Origin: Odiellus spinosus
Taxonomy: Eukaryota; Arthropoda; Arachnida; Opiliones; Phalangiidae
Direction: 5' to 3'
Assembly (NCBI GenBank): GCA_963920705.1
Contig: OY987238.1
Span: 682,001 to 746,000, forward strand
Length of the DNA stretch: 64,000 bases
Part shown: positions 1-14,639 of the stretch, one piece after another
How the letters are laid out: each line of letters begins with the position of its first letter
How positions within the stretch are numbered: position 1 is the stretch's first letter
Position numbers and translations under genes: made by a program
Notes under the pieces: generated by a model
Database searches by the model: none
What the model saw: only the letters and a program-made list of their open reading frames with translations
Told to the model about the DNA's origin: nothing

Positions 1-3000
1 CCACCAATTTCCCAAGTATAGATTCACCAATTTCCAAGTATAGATTAACATATTTCCCAAGTATAGATTCACAAATTTTCCAAGTATAGATTCACAAATT
101 TTCCAAGTATAGATTGACAAATTTCCCAAGCACAGATTCACAAATTTTCCAAGTATAGATTCACAAATTTCCCTAGAAGAGATTCACAAATTTCCCAAGT
201 ATAGATTCACAGAATTCCGAAGTATAATTTCACAAATTTCCCAAGTATAGATCCACAAATTTCCCAAGTATAGATTGACAAATTTCCCAAGTATAGATTC
301 ACAAATTTTATAAGTATAGATTGACAAATTTACCAAGTATAGATTCACAAATTTTCCAAGTATAGATTCACAAATTTCCCAAGTATAGATTCACAAATTT
401 CCCAAGTATAGATTCACAAATTTCCCAATATAGATCCACCAATTTCCCAAGTATAGATTCACCAATTTCCAAGTATAGATTAACATATTTCCCAAGTATA
501 GATTCACAAATTTCCGAAGTATAGATTCACAAATTTTCCAAGTATAGATTCACAAATTTTCCAAGTATAGATTCACAAATTTCCCAAGCATAGATTCACA
601 AATTTTCCAAGTATAGATTCACAAATTTCCCTAGAAGAGATTCACAAATTTCCCAAGTATAGATTCACAAATTTCCCAAGTATAGATTCACAAATTTCCC
701 AAGTATAGATCCACCAATTTCCCAAGTATAGATCCACCAATTTCCCAAGTATAGATTCACAAATTTTCCAAGTATAGATTCACAAATTTCCCAAATATAG
801 ATAAACAAATTTTCCAAGTATAGATTCACAAATTTCCCAAGTATAGATTCACAGATTTCCGAAGTATAGATTCACAAATTTCCCAAGTATAGATCCACAA
901 ATTTCCCAAGTATAGATTGACAAATTTCCCAAGTATAGATTCACAAATTTTATAAGTATAGATTCACAAATTTCCCAAGTATAGATTCACAAATTTCCCA
1001 AGTATAGATTCACAAATTTCCCAATATAGATCCACCAATTTCCCAAGTATAGATTCACCAATTTCCAAGTATAGATTAACATATTTCCCAAGTATAGATT
1101 CACAAATTTCCGAAGTATAGATTGACAAATTTACCAAGTATAGATTCACAAATTTTCCAAGTATAGATTCACAAATTTCCCAAGTATAGATTCACAAATT
1201 TCCCAAGTATAGAATCACAAATTTTCCAAGTATTGATTCACAGATTTCCGAAGTATAGATTCACAAATTTCCCAAATATAGATAAATAAATTTTCCAAAT
1301 ATAGATAAACAAATTTTCCAAGTATAGATTCACAAATTTCCCAAGTATTGATTCACAGATTTCCGAAGTATAGATTCACAAATTTCCCAAATATAGATAA
1401 ACAAATTTTCCAAGTATAGATTCAAAAATTTCCCAAGTATAGATTCACAGATTTCCGAAGTATAGATTCACAAATTTCCCAAGTATAGATCCACAAATTT
1501 CCCAAGTATAGATTGACAAATTTCCCAAGTATAGATTCACAAATTTTATAAGTATAGATTGACAAATTTTCCAAGTATAGATTCTCAAATTTTCCAAGTA
1601 TAGATTCACAAATTTCCCAAGTATAGATTCACAAATTTCCCAAGTATAGATTCACAAATTTCTAAAGTATAGATTCACAAATTTCCCAAGTATAGATTCA
1701 AAAATTTTCCAAGTATAGATTCTCAAATTATCCAAGTATAGATTCTCAAATTATCCAAGTATAGATTCACAAATTAACCAAGTATAGATTCACAAATTTT
1801 CCAAGTATAGATTCACAAATTTTCCAAGTATAGATTCACAAATTTCCCAAGTATAGATTCACAAATTTCCCAAGTATAGATTCACAAATTTTCCAAGTAT
1901 AGATTCACAAATTTTCCAAGTATAGATTCACAAATTTCCCAAGTATAGATCCACCAATTTCCCAAATATATCCACCAATTTCCCAAGTATAGATTCACAT
2001 ATTTCCCAAGTATAGATTCACAAATTTCCCAAGTATAGATTCACTAATTTCCCAAGTATAGATCCACCAATTTCCCAAGAATTGATCCACCAATTTCCCA
2101 AGTATAGATTCACAAATTTTTCAAGTATAGATTCACATATTTCCCAAGTATAGATTCACAAATTTCCCAAGTATAGATTCACAAATTTCCGAAGTATAGA
2201 TTCACAAATTTCCCAAGTATAGATTCACAAATTTCCCAAGTATAGATTCACAAATTTCCCAAGTATAGATTCAAAAATTTTCCAAGTATAGATTCTCAAA
2301 TTATCCAAGTATAGATTCACAAATTAACCAAGTATAGATTCACAAATTTTCCAAGTATAGATTCACAAATTTTCCAAGTATAGATTCACAAATTTCCCAA
2401 GTATAGATCCACCAATTTCCCAAATATATCCACCAATTTCCCAAGTATAGATTCACATATTTCCCAAGTATAGATTCACAAATTTCCCAAGTATAGATTC
2501 ACTAATTTCCCAAGTATAGATCCACCAATTTCCCAAGAATTGATCCACCCATTTCCCAAGTATAGATTCACAAATTTTTCAAGTATAGATTCACATATTT
2601 CCCAAGTATAGATTCACAAATTTCCCAAGTATAGATTCACAAATTTCCGAAGTATAGATTCACAAATTTCCCAAGTATAGATTCACAAATTTCCCAAGTA
2701 TAGATTCACAAATTTCCCAAGTATAGATTCAAAAATTTTCCAAGTATAGATTCTCAAATTATCCAAGTATAGATTCACAAATTAACCAAGTATAGATTCA
2801 CAAATTTTCCAAGTATAGATTCACAAATTTTCCAAGTATAGATTCACAAATTTCCCAAGTATAGATTCACAAATTTCCCAAGTATAGATTCACAAATTTT
2901 CCAAGTATAGATTCACAAATTTTCCAAGTATAGATTCACAAATTTTCCAAGTATAGATTCACAAATTTCCCAATATAGATCCACCAATTTCCCAAGTATA

Positions 3001-5870
3001 GATTCACCAATTTCCAAGTATAGATTCACATATTTCCCAAGTATAGATTCACAAATTTCCCAAGTATAGATTCACAAATTTCCGAAGTATAGATTCAGAA
3101 ATTTTCCAAGTATAGATTCACAAATTTTCCAAGTATAGATTCACAAATGTCCCAAGCATAGATTCACAAATTTTCCAAGTATAGATTCACAAATTTCCCA
3201 AGTAGAGATTCACAAATTTCCCAAGTATAGATTCACAAATTTCCCAAGTATAGATTCACAAATTTTCCAAGTATAGTTTCACATATTTCCCAAGAATAGA
3301 TTCACAAATTTCCCAAGTATAGATTCACAAATTTCCGAAGGATAGATTCACAAATTTCCCAAGTATAGATTCACAAATTTCCCAAGTATAGATCCACAAA
3401 TTTCCCAAGTATAGATTCACAAATTTCCCAAGTATAGATTCACAAATTTCCCAAGTATAGATTCAAAAATTTTCAGAGTATAGATTCTCAAATTATCCAA
3501 GTATAGATTCACAAATTAACCAAGTATAGATTCACAAATTTTCCAAGTATAGATTCACAAATTATCCAAGTATAGATTCACAAATTTTCCAAGTATAGAT
3601 TCACAAATTTCCCAAGTATAGATTCACAAATTTCCGAAGGATAGATTCACAAATTTCCCAAGTATAGATTCACAAATTTCCCAAGTATAGATTCACAAAT
3701 TTTCCAAGTATAGATTCACAAATTTTCCAAGTATAGATTCACAAATTTTCCAAGTATAGATTCACAAATTTCCCAATATAGATCCACCAATTTCCCAAGT
3801 ATAGATTCACCAATTTCCAAGTATAGATTCACATATTTCCCAAGTATAGATTCACAAATTTCCCAAGTATAGATTCACAAATTTCCGAAGTATAGATTCA
3901 GAAATTTTCCAAGTATAGATTCTCAAATTTTCCAAGTATAGATTCACAAATGTCCCAAGCATAGATTCACAAATTTTCCAATTATAGATTCACAAATTTC
4001 CCAAGTAGAGATTCACAAATTTCCCAAGTATAGATTCACAAATTTCCCAAGTATAGATTCACAAATTTTCCAAGTATAGATTCACATATTTCCCAAGAAT
4101 AGATTCACAAATTTCCCAAGTATAGATTCACAAATTTCCGAAGTATAGATTCACAAATTTCCCAAGTATAGATTCACAAATTTCCCAAGTATAGATCCAC
4201 AAATTTCCCAAGTATAGATTGACAAATTTCCCAAGTATAGATTCACAAATTTTCCAAGTATAAATTGACAAATTTCCCAAGTATAGATTCACAAATTTTC
4301 CAAGTATAGATTCACAAATTTTCCAAGTATAGATTCACAAATTTCCCAAGTATAGATTCACAAATTTCCCAAGTAGAGATTCACAAATTTCCCAAGTATA
4401 GATTCACAAATTTCCCAAGTATAGATTCACAAATTTTCCAAGTATAGTTTCACATATTTCCCAAGAATAGATTCACAAATTTCCCAAGTATAGATTCACA
4501 AATTTCCGAAGGATAGATTCACAAATTTCCCAAGTATAGATTCACAAATTTCCCAAGTATAGATCCACAAATTTCCCAAGTATAGATTCACAAATTTCCC
4601 AAGTATAGATTCACAAATTTCCCAAGTATAGATTCAAAAATTTTCCAAGTATAGATTCTCAAATTATCCAAGTATAGATTCACAAATTAACCAAGTATAG
4701 ATTCACAAATTTTCCAAGTATAGATTCACAAATTATCCAAGTATAGATTCACAAATTTCCCAAGTATAGATTCACAAATTTCCCAAGTATAGATTCACAA
4801 ATTTTCCAAGTATAGATTCACAAATTTTCCAAGTATAGATTCACAAATTTTCCAAGTATAGATTCACAAATTTCCCAATATAGATCCACCAATTTCCCAA
4901 GTATAGATTCACCAATTTCCAAGTATAGATTCACATATTTCCCAAGTATAGATTCACAAATTTCCCAAGTATAGATTCACAAATTTCCGAAGTATAGATT
5001 CAGAAATTTTCCAAGTATAGATTCTCAAATTTTCCAAGTATAGATTCACAAATGTCCCAAGCATAGATTCACAAATTTTCCAATTATAGATTCACAAATT
5101 TCCCAAGTAGAGATTCACAAATTTCCCAAGTATAGATTCACAAATTTCCCAAGTATAGATTCACAAATTTTCCAAGTATAGATTCACATATTTCCCAAGA
5201 ATAGATTCACAAATTTCCCAAGTATAGATTCACAAATTTCCGAAGTATAGATTCACAAATTTCCCAAGTATAGATTCACAAATTTCCCAAGTATAGATCC
5301 ACAAATTTCCCAAGTATAGATTGACAAATTTCCCAAGTATAGATTCACAAATTTTCCAAGTATAAATTGACAAATTTCCCAAGTATAGATTCACAAATTT
5401 TCCAAGTATAGATTCACAAATTTTCCAAGTATAGATTCACAAATTTCCCAAGTATAGATTCAAAAATTTTCCAAGTATAGATTCTCAAATTATCCAAGTA
5501 TAGATTCACAAATTAACCAAGTATAGATTCACAAATTTTCCAAGTATAGATTCACAAATTTTCCAAGTATAGATTCACAAATTTCCCAAGTATAGATTCA
5601 CAAATTTCCCAAGTATAGATTCACAAATTTTCCAAGTATAGATTCACAAATTTTCCAAGTATAGATTCACAAATTTTCCAAGTATAGATTCACAAATTTC
5701 CCAATATAGATCCACCAATTTCCCAAGTATAGATTCACCAATTTCCAAGTATAGATTCACATATTTCCCAAGTATAGATTCACAAATTTCCCAAGTATAG
5801 ATTCACAAATTTCCGAAGTATAGATTCAGAAATTTTCCAAGTATAGATTCACAAATTTTCCAAGTATAGA
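1..5870 (+). repeat. Satellite, left domain part 1
   Basis: This stretch has only 23-bp monomers and no gene. It begins inside a GATCCACC-type monomer. Near both 1-70 and 436-500 it carries a marker group: GATCCACC, then a 22-bp monomer reading CCAATTTCCAAG, then GATTAACATATTT. The group recurs near 1,032-1,095. The two spacings are 435 and 596 bp, each a whole number of monomers minus 2 bp for one 21-bp monomer. GATTAAC, GATTGAC and TTCCGAAG monomers are frequent to about 1.6 kb. From about 3 kb a repeated group ending in CAGAAATTTTCC and AAATGTCCC takes over. Confidence 0.9.
1946..2861 (+). repeat. 458-bp tandem HOR, two copies
   Basis: Two adjacent copies of about 20 monomers each. The offset of 458 bp (20 x 23 minus 2) is fixed by three markers: CCCAAATATATCC at 1,961 and 2,419, CAAGAATTGATCC near 2,080 and 2,538, and GATTCAAAAATTTTCC near 2,271 and 2,729. 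The 2-bp shortfall comes from the 21-bp AAATATATCC monomer inside each copy. The copies differ at single bases, for example CACCAATTT against CACCCATTT after the GAATTGATC marker. An older related copy lies just upstream, with its GATTCAAAAATTTTCC marker near 1,698. Confidence 0.85.
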
Positions 5871-5900
5871 TTCACAAATGTCCCAAGCATAGATTCACAA
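3000..5900 (+). repeat. HOR series marked by CAGAAATTTTCC and AAATGTCCC
   Basis: The ordered markers CAGAAA and TGTCCCAAGCATAG occur near 3,096/3,148, 3,899/3,951, 5,001/5,053 and 5,827/5,879. Successive offsets are 803, 1,102 and 826 bp, equal to 35, 48 and 36 monomers, each minus 2 bp. The same flanking order recurs each time: a 21-bp CCCAATATA monomer, GATCCACC, a 22-bp CCAATTTCCAAG monomer, CACATATTT, TTCCGAAG, CAGAAA. The copies therefore descend from one ancestral block and differ by whole-monomer gains and losses. Confidence 0.85.
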
Positions 5901-7070
5901 ATTTTCCAAGTATAGATTCACAAATTTCCCAAGTAGAGATTCACAAATTTCCCAAGTATAGATTCACAAATTTCCCAAGTATAGATTCACAAATTTTCCA
6001 AGGTTAGATTCACAAATTTTCCAAGTATGGATTCACAAATTTCCCAAGTATACATCCACCAATTTCCCAAGTATATCCACCAATTTCCCAAGTATAGATT
6101 CACATATTTCAAAAGTATAGATTTACAAATTTCCCAAGTATAGATTCACAAATTTTCCAAGTACAGATTGACAAATTTACCAAGTATAGATTCACAAATT
6201 TTCCAAGTATAGATTCACAAATTTCTTAAGTATAGATTCACAAATTTTCCAAGTATAGATTCACAAATTTCCCAAGTAGAGATTCACAAATTTCCCAAGT
6301 ATAGATTCACAAATTTCCCAAGTATAGATTCACAATTTTCCCAAGTATAGATTCACAAATTTCCCAAGTATAGATCCACCAATTTCCCAAGTATAGATCC
6401 ACCAATTTCCCAAGTATAGATTCACAAATTTTACAAGTATAGATTCACAAATTTTCCAAGTATAGATTCACAAATGTCCCAAGCATAGATTCACAAATTT
6501 TCCAAGTATAGATTCACAAATTTCCCAAGTAGAGATTCACAAATTTCCCAAGTATAGATTCACAAATTTCCCAAGTATAGATTCACAAATTTTCCAAGGT
6601 TAGATTCACAAATTTTCCAAGTATGGATTCACAAATTTCCCAAGTATACATCCACCAATTTCCCAAGTATATCCACCAATTTCCCAAGTATAAATTCACA
6701 TATTTCCCAAGTATAGATTTACAAATTTCCCAAGTATAGATTCACAAATTTTCCAAGTACAGATTGACAAATTTACCAAGTATAGATTCACAAATTTTCC
6801 AAGTATAGATTCACAAATTTCCCAAGTATAGATTCACAAATTTTCCAAGTATAGATTCACAAATTTCCCAAGTAGAGATTCACAAATTTCCCAAGTATAG
6901 ATTCACAAATTTCCCAAGTATAGATTCACAATTTTCCCAAGTATAGATTCACAAATTTCCCAAGTATAGATCCACCAATTTCCCAAGTATAGATCCACCA
7001 ATTTCCCAAGTATAGATTCACAAATTTTCCAAGTATAGATTCACAAATTTTCCAAGTATAGATTCACAAA
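5879..7070 (+). repeat. 596-bp tandem HOR, two copies
   Basis: Two adjacent blocks are offset 596 bp (26 monomers minus 2 bp). The offset is shown by AAATGTCCC at about 5,879 and 6,475, and by CCAAGGTTAG at about 6,001 and 6,597. Each block then runs AAGTATGGATTC, AAGTATACATCC, a 21-bp AAGTATATCC monomer, CACATATTT and GATTTAC. Single-base differences, such as TTTCAAAAG against TTTCCCAAG in the CACATATTT monomer, show the copies are not exact. Confidence 0.82.
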
Positions 7071-7729
7071 TTTCCCAAGTATAGATTCACAAATTTCCCA
7101 AGTATAGATCCACAAATTTCCCAAGTATAAATTGACAAATTTCCCAAGTATAGATTCACAAATTTTCCAAGTATAGATTGACAAATTTCCCAAGTATAGA
7201 TTCACAAATTTTCCAAGTATAGATTCACAAATTTCCCAAGTATAGATTCACAAATTTTCCAAGTATAGATTCTCAAATTTTCCAAGTATAGATTCACAAA
7301 TTTTCCAAGTATAGATTCACAAATTTCCCAAGTATAGATTCACAATTTTCCCAAGTATAGATTCACAAATTTCCCAAGTATAGATCCACCAATTTCCCAA
7401 GTATAGATCCAACAATTTCCCAAGTATAGATTGACAAATTTCCCAAGTATAGATTCACAAATTTTCCAAGTATAGATTCTCAAATTTTCCAAGTATAGAT
7501 TCACAAATTTTCCAAGTATAGATTCACAAATTTACCAAGTATAGATTCACAAATTTTCCAAGTATAGATTCACAAATTTCCCAAGTATAGATTCACAAAT
7601 TTTCCAAGTATAGATTCACAAATTTCCCAAGTAGAGATTCACAAATTTCCCAAGTATAGATTCACAAATTTCCCAAGTATAGATTCACAATTTTCCCAAG
7701 TATAGATTCACAAATTTCCCAAGTATAGA

Positions 7730-8628
7730 TCCACCAATTTCCCAAGTATAGATCCACCAATTTCCCAAGTATAGATTCACAAATTTTCCAAGTATAGATT
7801 CACAAATTTTCCAAGTATAGATTCACAAATTTCCCAAGTATAGATTCACAAATTTCCCAAGTATAGATCCACAAATTTCCCAAGTATAAATTGACAAATT
7901 TCCCAAGTATAGATTCACAAATTTTCCAAGTATAGATTCACAAATTTCCCAAGTATAGATTCACAAATTTTCCAAGTATAGATTCTCAAATTTTCCAAGT
8001 ATAGATTCACAAATTTTCCAAGTATAGATTCACAAATTTCCCAAGTATAGATTCACAATTTTCCCAAGTATAGATTCACAAATTTCCCAAGTATAGATCC
8101 ACCAATTTCCCAAGTATAGATCCAACAATTTCCCAAGTATAGATTGACAAATTTCCCAAGTATAGATTCACAAATTTTCCAAGTATAGATTGACAAATTT
8201 CCCAAGTATAGATTCACAAATTTTCCAAGTATAGATTCACAAATTTCCCAAGTATAGATTCACAAATTTTCCAAGTATAGATTCTCAAATTTTCCAAGTA
8301 TAGATTCACAAATTTTCCAAGTATAGATTCACAAATTTCCCAAGTATAGATTCACAATTTTCCCAAGTATAGATTCACAAATTTCCCAAGTATAGATCCA
8401 CCAATTTCCCAAGTATAGATCCACCAATTTCCCAAGTATAGATTCACAAATTTTCCAAGTATAGATTCACAAATTTTACAAGTATAGATTCACAAATTTT
8501 CCAAGTATAGATTCACAAATGTCCCAAGCATAGATTCACAAATTTTCCAAGTATAGATTCACAAATTTCCCAAGTAGAGATTCACAAATTTCCCAAGTAT
8601 AGATTCACAAATTTCCCAAGTATAGATC
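7730..8628 (+). repeat. HOR block, copy A of an 1,860-bp-offset pair
   Basis: This block matches 9,590-10,488 at a constant offset of 1,860 bp. By eye 8,041-8,628 is identical to 9,901-10,488, including the rare GATCCAACAATTT monomer near 8,120 and the TTTTACAAG and AAATGTCCC monomers near 8,475-8,525. Upstream, 7,741-8,040 shows only a few substitutions (GTATAAATTGAC against GTATAGATTGAC, GATTCTC against GATTCAC). The match ends at 8,629, where copy A continues GATCCAC and copy B GATTGAC. Confidence 0.88.
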
Positions 8629-9589
8629 CACAAATTTCCCAAGTATAGATTGACAAATTTCCCAAGTATAGATTCACAAATTTTCCAAGTATAGATTGAC
8701 AAATTTCCCAAGTATAGATTCACAAATTTTCCAAGTATAGATTCACAAATTTCCCAAGTATAGATTCACAAATTTTCCAAGTATAGATTCACAAATTTCC
8801 CAAGTAGAGATTCACAAATTTCCAAAGTATAGATTCACAAATTTCCCAAGTATAGATTCACAATTTTCCCAAGTATAGATTCACAAATTTCCCAAGTATA
8901 GATCCACCAATTTCCCAAGTATAGATCCACCAATTTCCCAAGTATAGATTCACAAATTTTACAAGTATAGATTCACAAATTTTCCAAGTATAGATTCACA
9001 AATGTCCCAAGCATAGATTCACAAATTTTCCAAGTATAGATTCACAAATTTCCCAAGTAGAGATTCACAAATTTCCCAAGTAGAGATTCACAAATTTCCC
9101 AAGTATAGATTCACAAATTTCCCAAGTATAGATTCACAAATTTTCCAAGGCTAGATTCACAAATTTTCCAAGTATGGATTCACAAATTTCCCAAGTATAC
9201 ATCCACCAATTTCCCAAGTATATCCACCAATTTCCCAAGTATAAATTCACATATTTCCCAAGTATAGATTCACAAATTTTCCAAGTACAGATTGACAAAT
9301 TTACCAAGTATAGATTCACAAATTTTCCAAGTATAGATTCACAAATTTCCCAAGTATAGATTCACAAATTTTCCAAGTATAGATTCACAAATTTCCAAGT
9401 AGAGATTCACAAATTTCCCAAGTATAGATTCACAAATTTCCCAAGTATAGATTCACAATTTTCCCAAGTATAGATTCACAAATTTTCCAAGTATAGATTC
9501 ACAAATTTTCCAAGTATAGATTCACAAATTTCCCAAGCATAGATTCACAAATTTTCCAAGTATAGATTCACAAATTTCCCAAGTATAGA

Positions 9590-10488
9590 TCCACCAATTT
9601 CCCAAGTATAGATCCACCAATTTCCCAAGTATAGATTCACAAATTTTCCAAGTATAGATTCACAAATTTTCCAAGTATAGATTCACAAATTTCCCAAGTA
9701 TAGATTCACAAATTTCCCAAGTATAGATCCACAAATTTCCCAAGTATAGATTGACAAATTTCCCAAGTATAGATTCACAAATTTTCCAAGTATAGATTGA
9801 CAAATTTCCCAAGTATAGATTCACAAATTTTCCAAGTATAGATTCACAAATTTCCCAAGTATAGATTCACAAATTTTCCAAGTATAGATTCACAAATTTC
9901 CCAAGTATAGATTCACAATTTTCCCAAGTATAGATTCACAAATTTCCCAAGTATAGATCCACCAATTTCCCAAGTATAGATCCAACAATTTCCCAAGTAT
10001 AGATTGACAAATTTCCCAAGTATAGATTCACAAATTTTCCAAGTATAGATTGACAAATTTCCCAAGTATAGATTCACAAATTTTCCAAGTATAGATTCAC
10101 AAATTTCCCAAGTATAGATTCACAAATTTTCCAAGTATAGATTCTCAAATTTTCCAAGTATAGATTCACAAATTTTCCAAGTATAGATTCACAAATTTCC
10201 CAAGTATAGATTCACAATTTTCCCAAGTATAGATTCACAAATTTCCCAAGTATAGATCCACCAATTTCCCAAGTATAGATCCACCAATTTCCCAAGTATA
10301 GATTCACAAATTTTCCAAGTATAGATTCACAAATTTTACAAGTATAGATTCACAAATTTTCCAAGTATAGATTCACAAATGTCCCAAGCATAGATTCACA
10401 AATTTTCCAAGTATAGATTCACAAATTTCCCAAGTAGAGATTCACAAATTTCCCAAGTATAGATTCACAAATTTCCCAAGTATAGATT
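9590..10488 (+). repeat. HOR block, copy B of the 1,860-bp-offset pair
   Basis: Partner of 7,730-8,628. The shared right half has no visible difference over about 590 bp, whereas most neighbouring monomers differ by several percent. This points to a recent duplication or gene conversion. The intervening 1 kb has its own marker order, so this is not a simple tandem pair. Confidence 0.85.
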
Positions 10489-13400
10489 GACAAATTTCCC
10501 AAGTATAGATTCACAAATTTTCCAAGTATAGATTGACAAATTTCCCAAGTATAGATTCACAAATTTTCCAAGTATAGATTCACAAATTTCCCAAGTATAG
10601 ATTCACAAATTTTCCAAGTATAGATTCACAAATTTTCTAAGTATAGATTCACAAATTTTCCAAGTATAGATTCACAAATTTTACAAGTATAGATTCACAA
10701 ATTTCCAAGTATACATCCACCAATTTCCCAAGTATAGATTCACAAATTTCCCAAGTATAGATTTACAAATTTCCCAAGTATAGATTCACAAATTTTCCAA
10801 GTATAGATTCACAAATTTCCCAAGTATAGATTCACAAATTTTCCAAGTATAGATTCACAAATTTTCCAAGGTTAGATTCACAAATTTTCCAAGTATGGAT
10901 TCACAAATTTCCCAAGTATACATCCACCAATTTCCCAAGTATATCCACCAATTTCCCAAGTATAGATTCACATATTTCCCAAGTATAGATTTACAAATTT
11001 CCCAAGTATAGATTCACAAATTTTCCAAGTATAGATTGACAAATTTACCAAGTATAGATTCACAAATTTTCCAAGTATAGATTCACAAATTTCCCAAGTA
11101 TAGATTCACAAATTTTCCAAGTATAGATTCACAAATTTTCCAAGTATAGATTCACAAATTTTCCAAGTATAGATTCACAAATTTCCCAAATATATCCACC
11201 AATTTCCCAAGTATAGATTCACATATTTCCCAAGTATAGATTCACAAATTTCCCAAGTATAGATTCACAAATTTCCCAAGTATAGATTCACAAATTTCCC
11301 AAGTATAGATCCACCAATTTCCCAAGTATAGATTCACAAATTTTCCAAGTATAGATTCACAAATTTCCCAAGTATAGATTCACAAATTTCCGAAGCATAG
11401 ATTCACAAATTTCCCAAGTATAGATCCACAAATTTCCCAAGTATAGATTGACAAATTTCCCAAGAATAGATTCACAAATTTTTCAAGTATAAATTGACAA
11501 ATTTCCCAAGTATAGATTCACAAATTTTCCAAGTATAGATTCACAAATTTTCCAAGTATCGATTCACAAATTTCCCAAGTATTGATTCACAAATTTCCCA
11601 ATATAGATCCACCAATTTCCCAAGTATAGATTCACCAATTTCCAAGTATAGATTCAGAAATTTTCCAAGTATAGATTCACAAATTTTCCAAGTATAGATT
11701 CACAAATGTCCCAAGCATAGATTCACAAATTTTCCAAGTATAGATTCACAAATTTCCCAAGTAGAGATTCACAAATTTCCCAAGTATAGATTCACCAATT
11801 TCCCAAGTATAGATTCACAAATTTCCCAAGTATAGATCCACCTATTTCCCAAGTATAGATCCACCAATTTCCCAAGTATAGATTCACAAATTTTCCAAGT
11901 ATAGATTAACAAATTTTTCAAGTATAGATCCACCAATTTCCCAAGTATAGATTCACAAATTTTCCAAGTATAGATTCACAAATTTTCCAAGTATAGATTC
12001 ACAAATTTTCCAAGTATAGATTCACAAATTTTCCAAGTATAGATTCACAAATTTCCCAAGCATAGATTCACAAATTTTCCAAGTATAGATTCACAAATTT
12101 CCCAAGTAGAGATTCACAAATTTCCCAAGTATAGATTCACAAATTTCCCAAGTATAGATTCACAAATTTCCCAAGTATAGATCCACCAATTTCCCAAGTA
12201 TAGATCCACCAATTTCCCAATATAGATCCACCAATTTCCCAAGTATAGATTCACCAATTTCCAAGTATAGATTCACATATTTCCCAAGTATAGATTCACA
12301 AATTTCCGAAGTATAGATTCAGAAATTTTCCAAGTATAGATTCACAAATTTTCCAAGTATAGATTCACAAATGTCCCAAGCATAGATTCACAAATTTTCC
12401 AAGTATAGATTCACAAATTTCCCAAGTAGAGATTCACAAATTTCCCAAGTATAGATTCACAAATTTCCCAAGTATAGATTCACAAATTTCCGAAGTATAG
12501 ATCCACCAATTTCCCAAGTATAGATCCACCAATTTCCCAAGTATAGATTCACAAATTTTCCAAGTATAGATTAACAAATTTTTCAAGTATAGATTCACAA
12601 ATTTCCCAAATATAGATTCACAAATTTTCCAAGTATAGATTGACAAATTTTCCAAGTATAGATTCACAAATTTCCCAAGTATACATCCACCAATTTCCCA
12701 AGTATATCCACCAATTTCCCAAGTATAGATTCACATATTTCCCAAGTATAGATTTACAAATTTCCCAAAGTATAGATTCACAAATTTCCGAAGTATAGAT
12801 TCACAAATTTTCCAAGTATAGATTCACATATTTCCCAAGTATAGATTCACAAATTTCCCAAGTATAGATTCTTAAATTTCCCAAGTATAGATCCACCAAT
12901 TTCCCAAGTATAGATCCACCAATTTCCCAAGTATAGATTCACAAATTTTCCAAGTATAGATTCACAAATTTTCCAAGTATAGATTCACAAATTTCCCAAA
13001 TATAGATTCACAAATTTTCCAAGTATAGATTCACAGATTTCCGAAGTATAGATTCACAAATTTTCCAAGTATAGATTAACAAATTTCCCAAGTATACATC
13101 CACCAATTTCCCAAGTATATCCACCAATTTCCCAAGTATAGATTCACATATTTCCCAAGTATAGATTTACAAATTTCCCAAGTATAGATTCACAAATTTT
13201 CGAAGTATAGATTCACAAATTGTCCAAGTATAGATTCACAAATTTTCCAAGTATGGATTCACAAATTTCCCAAGTATACATCCACCAATTTCCCAAGTAT
13301 ATCCACCAATTTCAAAAGTATAGATTCACATATTTCCCAAGTATAGATATAAAAATTTCCCAAGTATAGATTCACAAATTTTCCAAGTATAGATTCACAT

Positions 13401-14639
13401 ATTTCCCAAGTATAGATTCACAAATTTCCCAAGTATAGATTCTTAAATTTCCCAAGTATAGATCCACCAATTTCCCAAGTATAGATCCACCAATTTCCCA
13501 AGTATAGATTCACAAATTTTCCAAGTATAGATTCACAAATTTTCCAAGTATAGATTCACAAATTTCCCAAATATAGATTCACAAATTTTCCAAGTATAGA
13601 TTCACAAATTTCCCAAGTACAGATTCACAGATTTCCGAAGTATAGATTCACAAATTTCCCAAGTATAGATCCACAAATTTCCCAAGTATAGATTGACAAA
13701 TTTCCCAAGTATAGATTCACAAATTTTCCAAGTATAGATTGACAAATTTCCCAAGTATAGATTCACAAATTTTCCAAGTATAGATTCACAAATTTCCCAA
13801 GTATAGATTCAAAAATTTTCCAAGTATAGATTCATAAATTTTCCAAGTATAGATTCACAAATTTTCCAAATATAGATTCACAAATTTCCCAAGTATAGAT
13901 TCACAAATTTCCCAAGTATAGATCCACCAATTTCCCAAATATATCCACCAATTTCCCAAGTATAGATTCACATATTTCCCAAGTATAGATTCACAAATTT
14001 CCCAAGTATAGATTCACAAATTTCCCAAGTATAGATCCACCAATTTTCCAAGAATTGATCCACCAATTTCCCAAGTATAGATTCACAAATTTTCCAAGTA
14101 TAGATTCACAAATTTCCCAAGTATTGATTCACAAATTTTCCAAGTATAGATTCAAAAATTTCCCAAGTATAGATTCACAAATTTCCCAAGTATAGATTGA
14201 CAAATTTCCCAAGTATAGATTCACAAATTTCCGAAGTATAGATTCACAAATTTTCCAAGTATAGATTCACAAATTTCCCAAGTATAGATTCACAAATTTC
14301 CCAAGTATAGATCCACCAATTTTCCAAGAATTGATCAACCAATTTCCCAAGTATAGATTCACAAATTTTCCAAGTATAGATTCACAAATTTCCCAAGTAT
14401 AGATTCACAAATTTTCCAAGTATAGATTCACAAATTTTCCAATTATAGATTCACAAATTTTCCAAGTATGGATTCACAAATTTCCCAAGTATACATCCAC
14501 CAATTTCCCAAGTATATCCACCAATTTCCCAAGTATAGATTCACATATTTCCCAAGTATAGATTTAAAAATTTCCCAAGTATAGATTCACAAATTTTCCA
14601 AGTATAGATTCACAAATTTTCCAAGTATAGATTCACAAA

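Larger units (their letters stand above)
5871..11170 (+). repeat. Satellite, left domain part 2
   Basis: No gene. Diagnostic monomers are CACAATTTTCCC, CCAAGGTTAG (near 6,001, 6,597 and 10,869; CCAAGGCTAG near 9,148), AAGTATGGATTC and AAGTATACATCC. The last two remove the usual + strand TAG, so this area holds the only notable + strand open frame, at 9,174-9,359. That frame is an accident of the repeat. AAATGTCCC markers continue near 6,475, 8,520, 9,003 and 10,380. Confidence 0.9.

Noticed and set aside
964..1149. 61-codon - strand open frame as a gene
   Set aside because: It is pure satellite read in a 69-base cycle, starts at GTG, has no promoter or ribosome-site context, and is open only because GATCCACC and GATTGAC variants remove the stop.
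9174..9359. 61-codon + strand open frame with a true ATG
   Set aside because: The ATG comes from an AAGTATGGATTC monomer variant, and the frame stays open because AAGTATACATCC and AAGTATATCC variants remove the TAG. It is repeat throughout and overlaps a - strand frame of the same kind.
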